Source: an uncultured bacterium
GTDB taxonomy: Bacteria; Planctomycetota; Uabimicrobiia; Uabimicrobiales; JABWCH01
NCBI GenBank assembly: GCA_938003875.1
Contig: CALKWO010000312.1
Coordinates: 1 to 10,692 of the forward strand
Length of the DNA stretch: 10,692 nucleotides
Reading direction: 5' to 3'
Position 1 is the first letter of the stretch; the number at the start of each line of letters is the position of its first letter. Positions 6,342 to 10,692 of the stretch are shown here, in pieces. The notes below the pieces were generated by a model that was not told where the DNA came from, did not search any database, and saw only the letters and a program-made list of their open reading frames with translations. A program made the translations under genes and the position numbers.

Positions 6342-8261
6342 ATGAAAAGCTTACAATATCGTATTTTTGTTCCGTCCATACTCATTGTTGGAGTATCTGT
6401 AATAGTAATTTTAGCAATTACCTATTTTAGCTATTCTCAAAAATTTAAAGAAAGAGCCATAGAAAGACTTTCCGATATAGGCATTTACAAAACTGAGCTG
6501 ATTGACCGATGGGTGGAAGATGCAAGAATTTTTATTGAAGTATCTTCATCGCGTTTGATCTATCGCAGCTTTTTACTGAAACCGACTCCAGAGAACCAGA
6601 AGCAAGCCAATGAAGGTTTACTATATCAGAAGCAAAAGCATCCTTTATTTTCTTATATACATATTATCAATCCTCAAGGAGTCGTGAAGGCATCTTCTAT
6701 GCCAGAATCCATAGATACTGTAAAGCTGGGAGACAGAGAGTATTTTCAAAAAGCTTTCAAGGGAGAAATCAATGTCTCTACTGTATATCTGGCAAGAACT
6801 ACAGGAAAGCCTGCATTTGCTATCGCCGCTCCCGTGTATGATGGCGATAAAATCATAGGAGTGATCTCTGGCGTACCTGATTTGAGCAAATTCAGCGAAC
6901 AATTTATCCAGCCTGTCAAAGTATTTTCTTCAGGATATATGTGCATATTTGATTCTACAGGGATTGTTTTTGCTCATAAAGATGAATCTAAAATTCTGAA
7001 ATGGGATATAAAAAAGGAAAGTTATGGTCAAAAGCTCATAGACAACAAGCAGGGAATTTTTGAATATGAAGACAAAGGTATAAAATTTCTTTCTAGCCTG
7101 GCTTCTTGCAAAGATGTAGATTGGAAAATTATGATGCTTGTTCCTAAACAAGAAATTATGGAAGGCTTCCAGGAAGTCCAAAATTCCATATTGCTGATAA
7201 GCATTCTTTGTGTATGCGCGATTGCGATTCTTGGCTATTTTATCGCAAAATCTTTGATCTTGCCAGTCACAAAAATTAGCAATATCGCGGGCATTATGTC
7301 TCAAGGAGACTTAAAACAAAGCCAGATGATGGTTCAAGAAATCCCGTGCAATAGGAGCGATGAAATCGGGATTCTCATAGAGAGTATGCAGTCTATGGTA
7401 AAGATGCTTTCTCAGAATTTTCAAGATGTCAGCATGGTCTCAAAGCATCTCTTAGAAGCCAGCAAAAATATGACAGAAATGGTTTCTCAGCAGGAATATA
7501 GCATTAGTACGATTTCTACTTCCATCAATCAAATCACTGTCAGTGCTGAGGAAATGGAGTCAAGTGCGAAAGAGGTAGAAAATAATGCTATTTTTATGTT
7601 TAATTTGGCTTCAAATTGCAAAAAAATTTCTCTGGAAGCACAGAATACAGTAGTAAAAAGTATAGAAAGCATGGAATGTAATCAGAATCAGATAGCAGAA
7701 ATTGCGAAAAAAATCCTAGCTTTACGCACTCAGTCCCAGCAAATCGGAAATATAACGAACACTATCCAGGACATAGCTGCGCAAACCAATATGCTTGCCC
7801 TGAACGCAGCGATTGAAGCAGCCAGGGCAGGCGAAAATGGAAAAGGATTTTCTGTCGTCGCCAGCCATATTCGTGATCTGGCACAAAAAAGCTCTCAGGC
7901 TTCACGAGAGATATCTGGTCTTATAAAATCGATCCAAGATTCTGCTGATGTCGCCGTCAAAAATACGGAAGCAGGAAAAAAAGGAATAGAAACAGGAGTA
8001 ATTCTGGTTCAGAAATTTTCAGAAGATTTTACCAATTTTTTATCTTCTATGGAACAAATGGAACAAAAATCACAAGATATTCGCCTTGGGACAGGAGAGC
8101 AAACCAGTGCTATGAGGCAAATATCTCAAGGCATGTTCAGTATCAATGAAGTTATGAGCCAGATAGTCTCCCTAAGTAAGCGTTCTCAGGAAATGGTTTC
8201 TCATCTAAAAACACAATCTCAAACGCTCCTTCAATCTATAGAAAAATTCAAACTGGAGTAG
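6342..8261 (+). CDS. Methyl-accepting chemotaxis protein with dCache-type sensor
   Basis: A 639-residue transmembrane chemoreceptor that should relay an extracytoplasmic signal to a CheA-CheW complex. TM1 is at about 9-30. A periplasmic sensor of about 250 residues follows (31-281), with double-Cache features such as DREYFQKAFKG (131-141) and AAPVYDGDKIIGVISGVPDLSKF (starting at 162). TM2 is at about 282-304 and a HAMP domain at about 303-356. The signalling coiled coil runs to the end. Its conserved hairpin tip is at about 475-516, including QTNMLALNAAIEAARAGE (481-498). The usual VVADEVR stretch reads VVASHIR here. No C-terminal CheR-docking pentapeptide is visible. The ligand cannot be inferred; the R-x-W-Y type amino-acid signature is not evident. 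No che genes are in the window. The start is one base after the previous stop, with AGGGGG about 11 bases upstream. The stop overlaps the GTG rejected as the start of the next gene. Confidence 0.93.
   Translation: MKSLQYRIFVPSILIVGVSVIVILAITYFSYSQKFKERAIERLSDIGIYKTELIDRWVEDARIFIEVSSSRLIYRSFLLKPTPENQKQANEGLLYQKQKHPLFSYIHIINPQGVVKASSMPESIDTVKLGDREYFQKAFKGEINVSTVYLARTTGKPAFAIAAPVYDGDKIIGVISGVPDLSKFSEQFIQPVKVFSSGYMCIFDSTGIVFAHKDESKILKWDIKKESYGQKLIDNKQGIFEYEDKGIKFLSSLASCKDVDWKIMMLVPKQEIMEGFQEVQNSILLISILCVCAIAILGYFIAKSLILPVTKISNIAGIMSQGDLKQSQMMVQEIPCNRSDEIGILIESMQSMVKMLSQNFQDVSMVSKHLLEASKNMTEMVSQQEYSISTISTSINQITVSAEEMESSAKEVENNAIFMFNLASNCKKISLEAQNTVVKSIESMECNQNQIAEIAKKILALRTQSQQIGNITNTIQDIAAQTNMLALNAAIEAARAGENGKGFSVVASHIRDLAQKSSQASREISGLIKSIQDSADVAVKNTEAGKKGIETGVILVQKFSEDFTNFLSSMEQMEQKSQDIRLGTGEQTSAMRQISQGMFSINEVMSQIVSLSKRSQEMVSHLKTQSQTLLQSIEKFKLE
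8255..8258 (+). promoter_or_regulatory. Ribosome binding site fixing the start at 8267
   Basis: GGAG ends eight bases before ATG 8267. The in-frame GTG at 8261 is only two bases away, too close, and it overlaps the MCP stop codon. ATG 8267 is therefore preferred. Confidence 0.7.
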
Positions 8262-8266
8262 TGATT

Positions 8267-9499
8267 ATGAAAATGCCTCCCATAAATTCTGAAAGTTACG
8301 AAGTTTTACAAGAACAGATTTTGCAAGAATGCCAGGCGATGGCAAAGCATGTTTTTGCATCAGGGTTGAAAATACAGCCTATTGTCATCCAGACGATAGA
8401 AACTTTTGCACTGTACCAGGAAAAGAAAAAAGAAGGAATGGTAAAGCCCAACATACAAGATTTAGTACAGGCGCACACACAACTTTCTCACATTATAGCA
8501 CCTGCTACTCCCAGAGCGATCCTACTTTTGGACAAAGATTTTGCCAAAGGCATGACGAAATTTTTAGGGCCTGTGCCGTTAGTTCGCTCTATGACTTTGC
8601 TCTGCCTTTTCTTTCTTTTGCTATTTTCGCTCGTTACGCTATGCCCTCAAATGTTGGCAGAAATTTTACAAGAATACGTTTTCAGAACGATCAATGCCAG
8701 CCAGCTCTCTGAATACTTTTTGGTTCTTGCTGCTGCTGGCATGGGTGCTTCTTTTTCTACTCTTTTCAAGGCAAACGAATATATCCTGAACAGCACTTTC
8801 GATAAAAAACACGAATCTTCTTATTGGATCCGCTTTTTTCTGGGGCTTTTTTCTGGCATCATTCTTGTACAATTCGTTCCCATAGAAGGCGCATGGAAAA
8901 CGCAAGCAAAACCTACATTGGCAATGCTCGGCGGTTTTTCTTCGCTGGCTGTCTATAAGATTCTCTCACGATTTGTAGAAATTCTGGAAACCCTCGTTCC
9001 TGGTCATAAAAAAAGCAATGAGGAACAGGTACTCAAGAGTCGCCTCATGGAACAGGCAACGTTGATAAAAATAAGCCAGGAAGAAGAAGAAAAGAACTGG
9101 AAGAACAGGGAAGAACTCCTGAAAGCAAAGATAGAAGTACAATATAGCCAGGAAAAAATGAAAATTGCAGGCCGACTCTTGGAGTTACAAAAAAGCCTTC
9201 AGAGGGGAGAAAAATCAGAAATTTTACAAAATCTTATTTCCCAAACCATTATGGATTTTTTCCCCAAACAGCCAAAAGAAGAAGAAAAAATTTCAGAAAA
9301 CAGAGTAGAAAGCTCAATCGTGGGAGAAGAAGAAAGCAAATACTATCCTTTTTTACAATTCGATGAAGTCGTTCCCAAACCCGATGTAAAAATCCCAGAA
9401 CTCCATTCGCCACAGGAAATTGCAAAACAGCTACCTCCTGTCAATGTAAGAAATATGAGAGAAGATGAATTGCTGCTACCCTTGAAAAAAAATAATTAA
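8267..9499 (+). CDS. Membrane protein with cytoplasmic coiled-coil tail, function unknown
   Basis: I cannot name a family for this 410-residue protein. Residues 1-105 are soluble and mostly helical. Three clear hydrophobic segments follow at about 106-126, 148-166 and 187-204, plus a weaker one near 216-232. The segment GMGASFSTLFKANEYI (158-173), then STFDKKHESSYWIRFFLGLF (176-195) and LGGFSSLAVYKILSRFVEIL (221-240), resembles a membrane core I recall from unnamed bacterial proteins with Gly-Gly-Phe-Ser and Val-Tyr-x-Ile-Leu-x-Arg motifs. After residue 250 comes a long charged helix, likely a coiled coil to about 315. A Pro/Glu-rich low-complexity tail ends in LKKNN. The start is five bases after the MCP stop and the kinase gene follows by 15 bases, suggesting co-expression with both. 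A structural or signalling partner role is possible but unsupported by motif. Confidence 0.8.
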   Translation: MKMPPINSESYEVLQEQILQECQAMAKHVFASGLKIQPIVIQTIETFALYQEKKKEGMVKPNIQDLVQAHTQLSHIIAPATPRAILLLDKDFAKGMTKFLGPVPLVRSMTLLCLFFLLLFSLVTLCPQMLAEILQEYVFRTINASQLSEYFLVLAAAGMGASFSTLFKANEYILNSTFDKKHESSYWIRFFLGLFSGIILVQFVPIEGAWKTQAKPTLAMLGGFSSLAVYKILSRFVEILETLVPGHKKSNEEQVLKSRLMEQATLIKISQEEEEKNWKNREELLKAKIEVQYSQEKMKIAGRLLELQKSLQRGEKSEILQNLISQTIMDFFPKQPKEEEKISENRVESSIVGEEESKYYPFLQFDEVVPKPDVKIPELHSPQEIAKQLPPVNVRNMREDELLLPLKKNN

Positions 9500-9514
9500 T
9501 GGAACAAGAAATTC

Positions 9515-10624
9515 ATGCCAGATAGTATAGAAAATTTTTTATCTAAAATTCCTCAGAAAATAGGACAGTATGAAGTTGTGGAAAAGATAGGGGAAGGGGG
9601 GATGGGAATAGTCTTTAGAGCGATGGATACCCTAGAGAAAAGAGTTGTCGCCATCAAAGTACTGAAGAGAAATCTTGCTCCCAATACAGAAGCTATACAA
9701 CGCTTTCACAGGGAAATACAGATGTCTCAGGCGATGAACCATCCTAATGTACTCCCTATATTAGATGTTGGTGTAGACCAGGAATGCCACTACTATGTTA
9801 TGCCTTTTATCGAAGGAAAGAATTTGGAAGAAATCCTGAAAAAGGAAAAATTGACCATACCTCTTTCCTGCCATATTGCCTTTCAGGTGGCTCTTGCCTT
9901 GAGCCATGCGCATAAAAAGGGAATCATTCACAGGGATATCAAGCCATCCAATATCATGATTACAGAACAACACGTCTATGTAGCAGATTTTGGACTGGCA
10001 AGGCCAGAATGGGCTGCTCGTCTTACCATGACAGGAACTTTGCTGGGAACACCAGCCTATATGAGTCCAGAGCAGGCACTAGGGCTGGCATATATTGATC
10101 ACAGGGCGGATATATATTCTCTGGGAATAACGCTTTATGAGATGCTTACTGGCTCTGTTCCTTTTCGCTCAGCGAACCTTTCCCATATTTTAGAGCAAAT
10201 ATTGTACGAAACTCCTTTGCCTCCTAAAATAGTGAATCCTGGAATTCCTGATAGCTTGAATTCTATCATTTTAAAGGCATTGCAAAAAAAGCCACAAGAC
10301 AGGTATTCCGACATTGATGAAATGGCAGAACAATTGAGGCTCTATCTTCGTGGATTGCCTGTATTGGGAGAACCTACAAAATTTTTCTATTGGGGAAAAT
10401 ACAAGAATCTTTTAAGGTACGCAGGAATTTTTATCATTTCTGCTCTTTTATCCTTTTTTTTGTGTTATTTCTTCTCCTGTAAAAGACATGGCCCCAAAAT
10501 TTTCCCTGTTTTTTTCCATGAAGGCCCAAATACTTTTTCTTATGTAGTCTCTTATCCCTCTTCAGAATTTATTTTCAAAAAACCAATGGAAATCTTTTTA
10601 GAGGAAAACAAATCCTCCAAATGA
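9515..10624 (+). CDS. Hanks-type Ser/Thr protein kinase with C-terminal membrane anchor
   Basis: A eukaryotic-like protein kinase of 369 residues. The catalytic domain spans about 18-280. It contains the Gly-rich loop GEGGMG (26-31), the ATP-anchoring Lys48 in VAIK, the helix-C Glu67, the catalytic loop HRDIKPSN (139-146, D141), DFG (158-160), a Thr-rich activation segment (TMTGTLLGTPAYMSPEQ, 171-187) and D199 of the conserved D-I-Y-S-L-G. All catalytic residues are present, so it should be active. The RD motif and activation-loop threonines suggest control by autophosphorylation. One membrane helix at about 302-320 is followed by only about 49 residues outside, with no PASTA or other recognisable sensor domain. 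It is the last gene visible in the cluster. The start at 9515 has only a weak purine-rich site (GGAAC or AAGAAA). The general function is certain. The substrates are unknown. Confidence 0.95.
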   Translation: MPDSIENFLSKIPQKIGQYEVVEKIGEGGMGIVFRAMDTLEKRVVAIKVLKRNLAPNTEAIQRFHREIQMSQAMNHPNVLPILDVGVDQECHYYVMPFIEGKNLEEILKKEKLTIPLSCHIAFQVALALSHAHKKGIIHRDIKPSNIMITEQHVYVADFGLARPEWAARLTMTGTLLGTPAYMSPEQALGLAYIDHRADIYSLGITLYEMLTGSVPFRSANLSHILEQILYETPLPPKIVNPGIPDSLNSIILKALQKKPQDRYSDIDEMAEQLRLYLRGLPVLGEPTKFFYWGKYKNLLRYAGIFIISALLSFFLCYFFSCKRHGPKIFPVFFHEGPNTFSYVVSYPSSEFIFKKPMEIFLEENKSSK

Positions 10625-10692
10625 ATGGTGAAAATTATGTTTTAGTCAAAATGTTGTTGAACATATTTCAAGAGAAGATATAAATAGTGCCT
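10625..10692. other. Downstream end of window, no feature seen
   Basis: The 68 bases after the kinase stop hold only a seven-codon frame opening at 10625 and a short ATGTT/AACAT stem without a T-run. No terminator or gene start can be supported. AGAGAAG near 10671 could be a ribosome site for a gene beyond the window. Confidence 0.3.

Noticed and set aside
10640..10670. Terminator after the kinase (ATGTT/AACAT stem)
   Set aside because: The stem is five base pairs, A+T-rich and lacks a following T-run.

Overview
The window comes from a fairly A+T-rich bacterial chromosome. The lineage is probably Planctomycetota or something close to it. The basis for this is family-level memory: the MurD N-terminus (MGLGLFGGGVGVS) looks like planctomycete MurD proteins, a Hanks-type Ser/Thr kinase has a trailing membrane anchor, and the intergenic DNA is rich in palindromes. 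No rRNA, tRNA or complete insertion sequence is visible to settle the lineage.

Layout. (1) Positions 1-446 hold no gene. They contain hexanucleotide inverted repeats built on GATAAC/GTTATC, a roughly 206-bp segment with near-terminal inverted repeats between 11-bp direct repeats (MITE-like), and a perfect 36-bp palindrome just downstream of the first gene. (2) Positions 447-4029, minus strand, carry a two-gene operon in the order FAD subunit then molybdenum subunit. It resembles E. coli ygfM and xdhD (ygfN), the putative selenate reductase / selenium-dependent molybdenum hydroxylase group. The molybdenum subunit keeps a complete but ligand-free [2Fe-2S] domain: all eight expected cluster cysteines are replaced. 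(3) Positions 4030-4366 are a divergent intergenic region with an imperfect ACGAAT/ATTCGT inverted repeat, a second small hairpin and a weak candidate promoter. (4) Positions 4367-10624, plus strand, carry five tightly packed genes: murD, a tail-anchored repeat protein of unknown function, a membrane chemoreceptor (MCP), a membrane/coiled-coil protein of unknown function, and a Ser/Thr protein kinase with one C-terminal membrane segment. Gaps are 9, 1, 5 and 15 nt, so they are probably co-transcribed.

How the genes may work together. The minus-strand pair would form a molybdenum hydroxylase in which electrons leave the cofactor without the usual iron-sulfur relay. The partner genes known from E. 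coli (ygfK, ssnA) are not in the window. The plus-strand cluster joins one essential peptidoglycan enzyme to a sensing and phosphorylation set. The 202-residue protein carries four copies of a short motif, [SG]-[ILV]-T-[EA]-[KR]-I, each with an invariant Thr. It is a natural candidate partner or substrate of the downstream kinase, but that link is inference only.
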